From: Phytophthora colocasiae
Lineage: Eukaryota; Oomycota; Peronosporomycetes; Peronosporales; Peronosporaceae
Assembly (NCBI GenBank): GCA_018806915.1
Contig: JAGKQI010000058.1
Coordinates: 1-64,000 of the forward strand
Length of the DNA: 64,000 nucleotides
Direction of reading: 5' to 3'
Position 1 is the stretch's first letter, and the number at the start of each line of letters is the position of its first letter. The translations under genes and the position numbers were made by a program. Positions 11,808-20,662 of the stretch are shown piece by piece. Under the pieces are notes generated by a model. That model made no database searches. It was not told the DNA's origin and saw nothing but the letters and a program-made list of their open reading frames with translations.

Positions 11808-13503
11808 TGTCGCGAAGTCGGTGAAACTTTGGTCGCGGAGCAGGGGGGCGTATAGTGAACCCTAGTTATACGACTACTGAAAAGGGGTTTTCAGAGCCGT
11901 ACAACGGTAGGTTGGCGTGTGGTACCTTGCGGTATCCTCGTGGGTTTGTTGCCTTCGGATATATGACCCTCGCCGGAGTCTGAGAATGTATTGTGAAGAG
12001 AAGTTGGGGTTCCCTTGGAGTCTGGTGTCGGAATTCAGGAAATCCTTCCAGGAGCGTTTGGGAGTCGGAATCTCTGGAAACCAAAGCGGTTTCCAGGAAG
12101 TTGGTGGTCGAAAAGAGATTAATATACCAGAGAAAGTCTGAAATCGGTGTCTGAATATCACAAATGCAGAGCCGAGATACTTGACTTTCTGAGATAAACA
12201 ACCAATACACAGAGTTCGAAAATATACAAATATATACAGCCGTTCTTATTCTTTCTAGGCCCTTGAACGGTGGGCTAACACTCCAGGTCAACTAGAGACT
12301 TGCTACCAGACACCTGGTCTGTCTGGTATCCCTTTACGTTCGCGCACCACCCTCTAGTATAGAGGGAAAATATAAATCAATACAATCGGCTATATATAAC
12401 AGTCTACCTTGCACTACCTTGCACTCTGAAAACGACTGTCTAGTTTCCAGAGCCTGTCCAAACGAGCATTATGAAATGGCTACCGCTAGAGACAAAACAA
12501 ACGACCCAACTAGGATATGGAATAGGCGGGTCCTTTCAGGTCGCTACGTTACCTGATCTCCACCTAAGGGGATTAAATTTGGTGGAGATCACACGACGTA
12601 CGTAATGACGCAGTGGCTTAAATACCTCTCAAGCGGACTTGTGCAGTAGCAAGCAAATTGAACTCTGTTTATCGTTTATCTTCCTCATAACTATCATATA
12701 TCTCTGGTAACTCTCTCCTTCTTGTCGTCTTTTGCGTCCTTTATGCAGTCAGTTTTCATATCTCAGGTACTCTTGGTCTTTGTATACATCTGGTACTTTG
12801 ACTTGATCTCAGTATGCAGTCTGTGCAGCCGATCTTGATGGGTTAACAGGTAGAGACGTCATTACGGGGGATGTGCAGGTCAGTAATCACTTGAATGCGT
12901 GACTTGAACTTGGGTTCACTTGGTTTCAGTATGGTCTTGGATCTTCGGTGGTTTCAGAGTCTGGTATCCTGGTTTTCAGAGTCTGATATCACTTGGTTTT
13001 CAGAGTCTTGGTCACTCAGAGTTAGAGATACCAGAGTCTTGAGTACGAAACCAGAGTACGGAGCACCAATGCTACAACGTACATGAAGATCTTGAGGGTT
13101 GCGCGGGTGCGCGGCGTCCGGCGCGCGATACTTGGTCTCCGCGGGTATATATTGTGAATCCTTGAACCATCCATCGTCGCGCTGGACGGTAACGGGATGA
13201 GGTCTCTCAGAGATACGTTCTTCTGAGAGACTTTCCGTCAGAACTTAGGCACTCATCGTCGGGGAAAGTCCGGTGACCAGACAGAGTGTAGTTGACCTTC
13301 AGAGTTGTGCACACTCTGAAGTACACTTCTGGTCCTTTGGGCCCCTTTACAGTCAGGCGAAGGTTTATCCACAATCTTCCACAGATGTCGCACGGGTGCG
13401 GCCGCGTCCCAAAGCCCCTTTCGCTTATAACCCATAGTATAACCAATCACATCGTAACGTAATATCCACCTGACGCTCGAAAATCGGAAATAACATCATG
13501 TCA
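11808..13503 (-). repeat. Gypsy-A 5' LTR (1,696 bp)
   Basis: Plus-strand ends are TGTCGCGAAG and CATCATGTCA, i.e. TG...CA. Boundaries were set by aligning with the solo LTR at 29042-30932, which starts and stops at the same points and has its own target duplication. Shared blocks include the 'ccagacacctggtctgtctggtat' region (about 12306-12330 and 29487-29510) and 'gctagagacaaaacaaacga' (about 12485 and 29655). The LTR has several TTTTCAGAGTC-like words (11886, 12971, 12995). It should hold the element promoter, reading leftwards. Confidence 0.88.
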
Positions 13504-14131
13504 GACTTCAGAGCGGATAACCTAAGCCGAAGCGCGTGGGGAAGGCTTACGTCGCCAGGGAAGCAGACTCGGATGCCTTTGACGATGTCGATGCGGATAC
13601 CAGGGCTCAAGAGAAGGACGCTGGAGCCTTGACGGCAGAACGTGATCGTGAGACGTCTGGTGTACAAGCTTCGTCTGGTGTACATGCTGTTCCCCAGACT
13701 TCCGGTGGTGATGATTGGACTCAGACACTCGCCAATGAAGTCTACCGGGTAATGGACAACATGGGATGCGACCGCCACCTCAGTCCCCCAGAGGATCATC
13801 GAGTCAAGACTTTCAGCAAGCACGACGTGATAACCCTGGATACTGGAGCAAGTTCTGCGAGAAGTGTCGTCGTTCTGGTCATTCTGAGGAAGACTGCTGG
13901 AGGGACATTGTCTGCGACTGGGGTCAGGAGAAGGGTCACCCGAGCCGAATGTGCCGAGTACCACCGTGTGAGGTTTGTGGAAAGGTACACTTCGGGAGAC
14001 CATGCGAAGACATCAAGACTCTGGAATACCTCAAGAAATTAGCCCGTCAGGGTGCACTGAAGGACATGCCGGATCACCTACTGGAGAAACTCCTTGGTGA
14101 CGAGGCCGGCTCTGGGAAGCCGTTAAACTAG
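13504..14131 (+). pseudogene. Gag C-terminal fragment of scrambled copy
   Basis: Begins mid-gag, directly against the LTR end at 13503, and needs a frame change before the knuckle region at 13766-14131. The first knuckle CEKCRRSGHSEEDC is intact; the second has lost its second Cys (CDWGQEKGHPSRMC), where Gypsy-A has CDRC. Ends with the same SGKPLN terminus as the Gypsy-A gag at 9351. Confidence 0.8.
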
Positions 14132-14196
14132 CAAGTCCGTCGGATGGGGATCCGAAACGCGCCGGGCAAGGCACTCCCCCAGAGTTATGTGTTCTA

Positions 14197-14640
14197 GTGT
14201 ACGTAGGACTGGAGCGGAAAACAACCCAAACTAAAAATCAACAATGCATGACCGCTTTAGCTCAAGGATCAGCCATGTCTTCAGAAACCCCATGTCTGAG
14301 AGACTGTTCACCGGACCCTCTAAAGAACTGTTCATCAGAGTTTACGAGAGACAGTTCACCGGAGTTTCTGAGAGACAATGAGCCGCCTCCGGACGACACG
14401 ATTCAGTTTCGTCTGAAGGACGGAGAATGTTATGTCTGGTGGGAAGATCATTATTCTGATCCTGCTAAGCGTGATGTGGTGATGGTATATGGCGCCGTCA
14501 ATGGTCATCGGACTAAGATTCTCCTGGACACCGGTGCGACTTTTAATATCCTGAGTTACGACTTTGCGCGTAAGCTCGGACTCAGGCTTAAGTCGCACAA
14601 ACAAACTAGAGTGTCTGAGATGGGAGGAGTTCCGAGTTCT
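14197..14640 (+). pseudogene. Protease fragment of scrambled copy
   Basis: Contains ILLDTGATFNILSYDFARKL, the retropepsin active site seen in Gypsy-A at about 8990-9020. The homology is cut at about 14637, where the sequence joins the 3' spacer of an oppositely oriented pol. The protease flap and C-terminal half are absent. Confidence 0.8.
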
Positions 14641-14699
14641 ACATTCACATTCACATCGTCGTTTTCACACATTCAATTCCAGGTGCGTTTCCAGAGTTA

Positions 14700-15967
14700 T
14701 TAAACTCTGGGGTGATCGTCTCCAGCTTGCATTGTCTGGAAACGGGCTCGTGCCCGTGCACTCTGTTTGAACTCGTAAAGTAATGCACCGCAATTCAACT
14801 TCGATAACGGTAGACACTCAGTTTCATCGTAACATTTCCATTTGACGAGGTACTCGTGGAGTCGTTTAGACGTTCTGGTACGCTTACTCCAGCGAGTATC
14901 CAATATCTTCTCCACTTCATACTCGCCATTCTCAGTATCAGGCTCCCAACTATCCTCAGGTAGCAAAGCAGCATCAAAGTCAGCGTCTTCTGGAATCTCG
15001 ATCTCTATCGTTGGTCGTCTGGGGAACAGTGCTCTGGGTTTCAGACGGCTCACACACACCCAGGGAGTCACGCAATAACCAGTATCCTCAACCCTGAGTC
15101 GTACACGGAAGTCATCCAACATCTCTTCAATCCTGAAGGGGCCATGCCACATATGTGTCAGCTTCCGGCTCAACCCCGTTTGTACTTTAGGGATGTAGAG
15201 CCATACAGCATCGCCAATAGCAAAGCCTGACTTCAGACATTCTGATAACTCGGTCCACTTTCTGGTTTGTTCTTCAGACCTATCTCGCTTTGCTTTCCTC
15301 TGCAGGTCTTCAGCACATGCCTGAGCGTAGCTGTAGTCTCGTTGCATCTTCCTTCTCCATTCATAAGCCGTCCGTTCCTGGATCGTCGACCTCTTGGGTC
15401 CCAACATAGCAGACACAGTTCCGTGAGCATCCTGTGGACCAGGTAAAACGGTGTCTCCGGACGGGTGACATCAAACGACGTATTCAGGGCGAATATCAGA
15501 CGTTCAGCATGATCATCCCAATTACTCTGATCAGCCTCAGAGATATATGCCTTAATCGCGCACACCACAGTCTGTACTGGCCGTTCCTACTGGCCATTAG
15601 TTTTGAGGTCGGTGCTACCCAAAAGTTCTCTGAAACACTTAACACCTCACTCACGAAACGAGGATCTTGGTCATGACGAATCAGAGAGCTGGCTCCGAAG
15701 TTCCTGAAAACTCTTTCCTCATAGGGTTCTGCCATCTTGAGTTGTGGTGACACGCATCGGCTTGCACATCACATATCCTGAAAACATATCCCGGAAGAGT
15801 AGGATAAATGTGTTGCCACGTGCTGACTTTGGCATGTGCGCCACAAAATCCATAGACACTACTTCAAACGGTCTCCTGGGTTCAATATTCCCGGGTGACG
15901 GCCCAGGATTTGGAGGTCGCCCCTTGCCGCTAGCACAGTCCACACACTCCTTCACGAATCTCTCCAC
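14700..15967 (-). pseudogene. Integrase-chromodomain fragment of scrambled copy
   Basis: Three reading frames together cover the same region as Gypsy-A 3700-4960. The segment at 15416-14700 has the integrase barrel and chromodomain without the stop found in Gypsy-A (here DAALLPEDSWEPD is open). 15753-15496 covers the region around the second catalytic Asp (RHDQDPRF). 15967-15719 has the CVDCASGKGRP zinc cysteines and the first catalytic Asp (SMDFVAHMPKS). Frameshifts separate the three, and a short deletion removed part of the HHCC module near 15970-15980. Confidence 0.8.
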
Positions 15968-16036
15968 ATCAGCATAAGCTTCTCAAAGGTCCTCTTGATC
16001 CCCTGATGTCCACCCTGATAGTCTTCATGAGCGTAA

Positions 16037-16376
16037 TCCTAAAAAGTGAGTAGAGCATGGTGTCCGTCCGTCACACGGATCACCATATCGATTTTAGCCA
16101 ATTATATGTTTTAAATATTTTTAACCAATTAGTTGCTGCCGAGCGCAGCGAAGGCGGCTACAAAGCACTTTTCAGCTAATTTTGCTTTTTATTTACTTTT
16201 TACTTTATTTGTTTTTACTTTTATACTTTTTGTGAAGCGAAGGTTCCTCGGCCAACCGGCGCGCGCCGAAGGTGTGGCGCCGATGGTGAGTAGTGGGGCG
16301 AACTGGAACAGTGAGCCCCACGGGTTTCAACCAAACACATACAAACCGCCCGCAAAAGCGGGCGGCACTCGGCTAG
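16037..16376 (+). mobile_element. Non-autonomous Helitron, 340 bp
   Basis: Starts TCCTAAAAAG after host A (16036) and ends CTAG (16373-16376) before host T (16377). A perfect 8-bp stem, CCGCCCGC (16346-16353) and GCGGGCGG (16358-16365) with loop AAAA, sits 7 nt before CTAG. TC start, subterminal hairpin, CTRR end and A|T insertion are the defining Helitron marks. The empty site is visible in Gypsy-A: about 5085-5098 reads gcgtaatgtaataag without the insert, and this copy reads gcgtaA[insert]Tgtaacaag. No Rep/helicase is encoded, so it is mobilised in trans if at all. Confidence 0.92.
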
Positions 16377-16845
16377 TGTAACAAGTCTGAATGCAAGTCT
16401 CTGGGAACCACCAGTCTGAGTTCATCAACGTTTTCCCGTGGTCGTTCCCGAGTGGAGCGACTTAGGCGATACAACACGTCTCTGGAATCGAAGACAAAAT
16501 ATTCAGCGACTCTCGCGAGTTTTCTCACTCTGGGGCGTGGTAAGTCTCCCACGTCTCCTTTCAGAAACTTCATGAGTTCAACCCGGGTCTTGGTTCTGGT
16601 GTGCCTTGATTCGCCGCCATCGCTCTGCCTGAAACTCTAAAGGTCCCAAAGCGTCGCGTTCATCGTCATCTTCAGGCGGATCAGCATCGTCCGGAACTCG
16701 AGCACGAGCCACAGCGACCAATACCTTTGCTGATCTTGGCAGAGGTGCGGATTCTGGACCTGGAACTACATCAGACTCTGGTGATGCCTCATGGTTTTCA
16801 GAGTCCTGTAGTTCGGACTCCTGAGTTTCCACGTCCGGAATTGAG
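16377..16845 (-). pseudogene. Linker between second RNase H and integrase, scrambled copy
   Basis: Corresponds to Gypsy-A about 5090-5530. The minus strand encodes the KFLKGDVGDLPRPRVRKLAR region leading into the integrase zinc module and, further upstream, a PLGPLEFQAERWRRIKAHQ-like block and an acidic PESDVVPGPESAPLPRSA linker with one DSEN word. A stop and frameshift split it near 16573-16578. It is separated from the rest of the integrase by the Helitron. Confidence 0.7.
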
Positions 16846-17997
16846 ATTATGCGAACGTCGAAGTGAAGTGTTGAATGGAAATCCGAAAGTGATTGAGATT
16901 GAATTAGAGAAAATTGTCTGACCAATGTCTTCTACTCCTCCTACATGTATCCTGTGCGAAAGCTCAGCCTCTAACTCCTTCTCGTTTTATTAAGCAAATG
17001 CGCAAACTGATCATCCATCCGGCAAGTTGAAGTAGTCGACCAATCAGATCCAGAATAATGAAAAAAGTGAATAGCCTACCGTGAATCTGCGTATTTCTGC
17101 ATGCAAATAACTGAGCGCTGACTTGCATGTAAACCTGGAGCCGATCGATTCTTAGGTATCATATCTTGTGGCAATAAGGGGGCTGATGTTGGCACTAGTG
17201 GTTCGTTTTCTTTGGCAGTTTTCAGGGACTGATGGTCGGGCATCTCGATTGTTGAGCTTTCTGCTGGTCGGGTGTGACGGGGGTCACGCGGCCCTTCACA
17301 CAGAGGAAGGCTTGGAGTATACAAACTCCTAGAGAACGGCAGTTCACTCGGTCCCCAAAGACTTGGGGAGACTAACTAAAGATTAGGTAGATTTAAGACT
17401 GAATATATTATAGATACTTGTTAGCTTGGCCTGCAATACAAACTAAAAGATATCTATAGTGTAACCTATATAGAAGGTAATAGGTGGCTGCGGAGCCACC
17501 TGCCACGTGTCACCATGATGTGTGACACACCAAATGTATCCACTTCGGAAGAGTGACTAAGGTCACTCTTCAATAGAGAGGTTTCTGTGCGAGTAATTCC
17601 CGGTCCGTTCCTATTCCACAACCGGCACAGGGAAAGGAACAGGAAAACACACTAGGTTTCTGTTGCTGTCCAGTTCCCGTTCACTATCGTATAAAGTTTA
17701 CCAGGTGGCGTTCTGCAAGGACGCAGCGGCGACAAGGCGCCCTACAAGCGGGTGCTGCCAAGCTCCAGAGCAGCGTTGATGTCTGGCGCTCCCCCTTCGG
17801 CTTCCAGAGCGTCTATTTGTAGGCGCCTTTGCGTCCACGCTGTTGATAAAGGGCGAGTTGGTGCGGACCACGCGTGCTGTAGGATTCATACCGTGGCCTG
17901 CGGCTGAGCACAAGCCAATGCTACTGCTGCTGCTGCTGCAGCGTTAGAGTAGGTCGATAGATCAAACACAACCAGAGTGATCACCGGGCGCTCAACG
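16846..17997. other. Gene-free stretch with hairpin-rich LTR-like relic
   Basis: No credible gene. 17340-17620 is dense in perfect short inverted repeats: CCCCAA/TTGGGG near 17355, GGTGGCT/AGCCACC near 17490, GTGTCAC/GTGACAC near 17508-17530, and GAAGAGTGAC/GTCACTCTTC near 17550-17572. This matches the style of the Gypsy-B LTR. The piece 'agagaggtttctgtg...attcccggtc' (about 17575-17610) recurs in reverse at about 34295-34325. A 12-bp arm pair (AGGCGCCCTACAA-like and TTGTAGGCGCCT) spans 17735-17830. I read this as remains of an older Gypsy-B-related element; no boundaries could be set. Confidence 0.4.
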
Positions 17998-18002
17998 TAG
18001 AT

Positions 18003-18462
18003 TGTAACGGGGTTACACGTACAAGTGGTAGTACCACTTGTAACTCTAACAGTTATCCTAACTGTTAGAGATTGGAAATGGGCCTCAGACCTTGGTGTGC
18101 TGTACACACTAAAGGATACATGGGCGAACCACATTATTGGGTGGTTCGTGTGCATTTGTGCATATTATTGGTAGAAAGTAACGGATTTCTACCAATCACT
18201 GAGCAGAGTTTCTGCCAACCACACGTTGGCAGACCCTTTAGAAATAGATAACAAACAGTTTTAGGAGGTCCATAATTGGCTTATGCCAAATTCAATAACA
18301 GTTCTCATTTTACGGTATTTTGCAGTTTAATTTAGTTATATTTGATTTAATTATACTTATTTAAATAAGTATACTTAAATTAAGTCTATTCTAATTGCAC
18401 GCTTCCTCATACACGTAAGCGCACGTGTACGCCATCTAATAGGTCTAGGTAGACCCATTACA
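18003..18462 (+). repeat. Gypsy-B 5' LTR (460 bp)
   Basis: Begins TGTAACGGGG and ends CCCATTACA, flanked on the left by TAGAT. Rich in inverted repeats: TACAAGTGGTA/TACCACTTGTA near 18020-18043, AACAGTTA/TAACTGTT near 18048-18066, GAACCAC/GTGGTTC near 18125-18148, and ATTGGTAGAAA/TTTCTACCAAT near 18170-18198. Compared with the 3' LTR it has 8 extra bases (GTACAAGT) that complete one hairpin arm, loop TCC instead of GGA in the next hairpin, and one T/C difference. Confidence 0.97.
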
Positions 18463-18464
18463 CC

Positions 18465-18482
18465 TGGTAGCACTTTGTAGTC
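18465..18482 (+). other. Gypsy-B primer binding site
   Basis: TGGTAGCACTTTGTAGTC, two bases after the 5' LTR. Position and TGG start fit a tRNA 3'-end complement; the tRNA species was not identified. Confidence 0.6.
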
Positions 18483-18511
18483 CGTCCCACGACCGACTGC
18501 TGTTCGTTCGT

Positions 18512-19498
18512 ATGGAGTCATACGAACGCGGGGTCGAGAACTCCCCAATGGATCAGGGATCCACTGGGACCCCACACATGTCCGTGACGCGCACGGACTG
18601 TGCCCACCTGTCGGACCCAGAGTGGGAAGCTCTCCAAAGACTTTCACAAGTCATTGGAGAGGCGGCGGTAGCGACGATACTTCGTACGCTATCGCCGACA
18701 GAGCAACACGGTGTTGCTCTGGGGTACATTGTTAAGGAGCAACGAGATGTTGCTGCCTCGGTGGCTTCCCCGAAGCCACGCGTGGAGTCGTTGAAACTCC
18801 ACGTGAGTACCTACACGGGGAAGGAGGACGAGACCCTCCTTCGTTGGCTTGTCGAACTTGACACAGCCGTTGCGGCCCGACGTATCGTCGATCCGATGTC
18901 GAAGGTCGCGTTCGCCATGTCATGTCTTGGCGGACGTGCGAGGAGTTGGGCCTATGGGCGCCGACTCTCGGATCCTACGTGCTTCGGCACGTACGAGGTG
19001 TTCAAAGAGGAGCTCAAGCTTGCGTTTGAGCCCCCGAAGAACGAGTTCAGATCGAGAGCGGAGTTTCTCGATCTGCAGCAGGGCAAGGATGATGTTCACA
19101 CCTTTGCCCAGCGTGCTCGATACTTGGTATCGAACATAGTGGCTAACCCGATCGACGAGGCGACCAAGGTCGTCACGTTCATGAAGGGACTAAGAGATGG
19201 TCCCGTCAAAACATATCTCTTCCGAGAGTATCCGAATACTCTCGAAGAGGCGATCAGCCTTGCGATGCAAGAGGAGTTTAGCCGACGTCAAGCTAAACTC
19301 CATGCGAACGCGCCGAAGCCGGCGCGTCCTGTTGTGAAGACGGGAGGTCCGGAACCTATGGACCTCTCGAGTGCTACGACTGCTGGTCAACAGCAGCGTA
19401 GGAACAGCAAGGTTCGATGTTACAAGTGTAGTAACATCGGTCACTATGCACGCGAGTGCACAGTGGGCGGGCGTTCAAAAAACGCCAAGGACCAGTAG
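18512..19498 (+). CDS. gag: Gypsy-B Gag
   Basis: 328 residues, intact. Residues ~95-240 form a retrotransposon capsid domain (YTGKEDETLLRWLVELD, CLGGRARSWAYGRR, FAQRARYLVSN). The C-terminus carries one CCHC knuckle, CYKCSNIGHYAREC. The gene overlaps pol by 43 nt in the -1 frame and contains the shift site at 19477-19483. The coding sequence is a chain of inverted repeats, e.g. GAGCAACAC/GTGTTGCTC (18701-18719) and CGTGGAGT/ACTCCACG (18781-18803), so synonymous positions, and probably some amino acids, appear to serve base pairing as well as coding. The ATG at 18512 is about 30 bp downstream of the PBS, which supports it. Confidence 0.93.
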   Translation: MESYERGVENSPMDQGSTGTPHMSVTRTDCAHLSDPEWEALQRLSQVIGEAAVATILRTLSPTEQHGVALGYIVKEQRDVAASVASPKPRVESLKLHVSTYTGKEDETLLRWLVELDTAVAARRIVDPMSKVAFAMSCLGGRARSWAYGRRLSDPTCFGTYEVFKEELKLAFEPPKNEFRSRAEFLDLQQGKDDVHTFAQRARYLVSNIVANPIDEATKVVTFMKGLRDGPVKTYLFREYPNTLEEAISLAMQEEFSRRQAKLHANAPKPARPVVKTGGPEPMDLSSATTAGQQQRRNSKVRCYKCSNIGHYARECTVGGRSKNAKDQ

Positions 19499-19518
19499 GC
19501 GCGGGACGTCCTACTGGT
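19477..19518 (+). promoter_or_regulatory. Programmed -1 ribosomal frameshift signal, gag to pol
   Basis: The slippery heptamer A AAA AAC at 19477-19483 is in the gag phase (codons AAA, AAC). A 7-nt spacer (19484-19490) is followed by the hairpin ACCAGTAGG (19491-19499) / CCTACTGGT (19510-19518) with a 10-nt loop. Gag is in frame 2 and pol in frame 1, which is exactly a -1 shift, and gag stops 15 nt after the heptamer. Heptamer, spacer and stem all fit the standard rule. Hairpins are so common in this element that the stem alone means little; the in-phase heptamer is the strong part. Confidence 0.85.
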
Positions 19519-20327
19519 GATGCAGTCTCGCGTGTCGAGCTTGGACACGCGACGATGAGGACTGCTGCCCCCAGCGAGAAAGTTTCTCGCTGTAAGCTGC
19601 AAGATGACAAGCCAAACCTTGTCATCCTGAACGTGATGTCGAAGAGAGTGAACTCTCTTCGTGCCCTAGTGGACTCGGGCGCGTCGAACAACTTTGTTCG
19701 ACAGGGAAGTCTTCGAAGGCTTGACTTCGAAGAGGCCGACACGCCTCGCAGCGTGTTGGAGGTGCGGTTGGCAACAGGTGCCACCGTAAGGAGTGAGAAG
19801 CGCGTGGTCCGTGTGCGCTTCTCTTACAAACGAAGGACGTTTGTAGAAGACCTTATCGTCTTGGATCTAGACGACAAGTTCGACTTGGTATTAGGCATGC
19901 CGTGGCTTGCACGGCATGGCCCGGTGATCAACTGGGAGAAGCGTACGCTCGTACGCTTCAACAACACACGCGCGACAGAGAGCGATGGCCCTGTCAGTGC
20001 TGCACATGCACCGGCCGGTGCATGTAATCCCCCAGTTGAGGCAGCAGCGTCCGCCGCTGCCTCCGATCGCCGCCGGCGACCGCCAGCGACTCAGGGAGTC
20101 GTTGGGAGAAAATGTGTGTCGACTCAGAAATCTGAGCCGAAGGGTCGCGGTCACATGAGTGATGGTCAGGTGAATGTGAATCACCTGACGCATAAACATC
20201 TGAATGATGTTTGTCACATGAGTGATGGTCAGGTGAATCGCATTCACCTGAGAGAAGGTAAAATACCGGTATTACCGGTATCCTTGGAGGTACTTCAAGC
20301 CCCAAAGGGTCGCGCCGACGACGTCGC

Positions 20328-20662
20328 GTCAACTCTGGGAGTTGACGAAGCAAATAATATTCGGGGAACCGAAAGACGTGCGTCAGCTCTGAGAGCTGAC
20401 GCCACTGGCGCTTCGCTGCTAGTTCCGGGGACTAGCGATCGGTCATCAGCTCCGGGAGCTGATGAGACGTGTATAGGCGAACAGTCGCTGCTAGTTCCGG
20501 GAACTAGCGATCGTACATCCGCTCTGGGAACGGATGATATGTGTACAAGCGAACACTCGCTAGCTCAGGAAGCTAGCGAGAGCACGTCGACTCCGGGAGT
20601 CGACGATGCGGTTGCTTCATCCGCTCCGGAAGCGGATGGAGGCGCAGCGGTTCAGGGAACCG
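20328..20662 (+). repeat. Block of hairpins with constant GG loop and different stems
   Basis: Inside the PR-RT spacer of pol. GTCAACTC-TGG-GAGTTGAC (20328-20346), an 11-bp pair at 20380-20402, GCTAGT/ACTAGC (20418-20436), TCATCAGCTC-CGG-GAGCTGATGA (20443-20465), GCTAGTTC-CGG-GAACTAGC (20490-20508), CTCGCTAGCT/AGCTAGCGAG (20556-20580), CGTCGACTC-CGG-GAGTCGACG (20585-20605), CATCCGCT/AGCGGATG (20618-20638), CGGTTC-AGG-GAACCG (20648-20662). The loop stays NGG-like while stems differ but still pair. The translated units are loose repeats of the type SAPGADE, SALGTDD, STPGVDD. Confidence 0.9.

Larger units (their letters stand above)
1..13503 (-). mobile_element. Gypsy-A: large Ty3/Gypsy LTR retrotransposon (left end outside window)
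   Basis: Read on the minus strand the order is LTR (13503-11808), PBS, gag with CCHC knuckles, aspartic protease, RT, RNase H, a second RNase H, integrase and chromodomain, ending at 3626, followed by a convergent plus-strand ORF. PR-RT-RH-INT order is diagnostic of Ty3/Gypsy. The coding region carries several stops and frameshifts, so this copy is dead. The second LTR is not visible, so including everything from base 1 is an inference from the absence of any LTR end between 3626 and 1. A solo LTR of the same family is at 29042-30932, and a scrambled fragment adjoins at 13504. Confidence 0.7.
13504..16845. mobile_element. Scrambled Gypsy-A-family copy (plus-strand gag/PR fused to minus-strand pol)
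   Basis: From the end of the Gypsy-A LTR, gag and protease run on the plus strand to about 14640. There the sequence switches to Gypsy-A sequence on the minus strand: 3' spacer, chromodomain, integrase, linker to RNase H. The join is inside the 'tctacattcacattcac' spacer word also found near 3518. RT and most of RNase H are missing. Gypsy-A seems to have inserted into this older relative. Homology to Gypsy-A ends near 16845. Confidence 0.75.
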
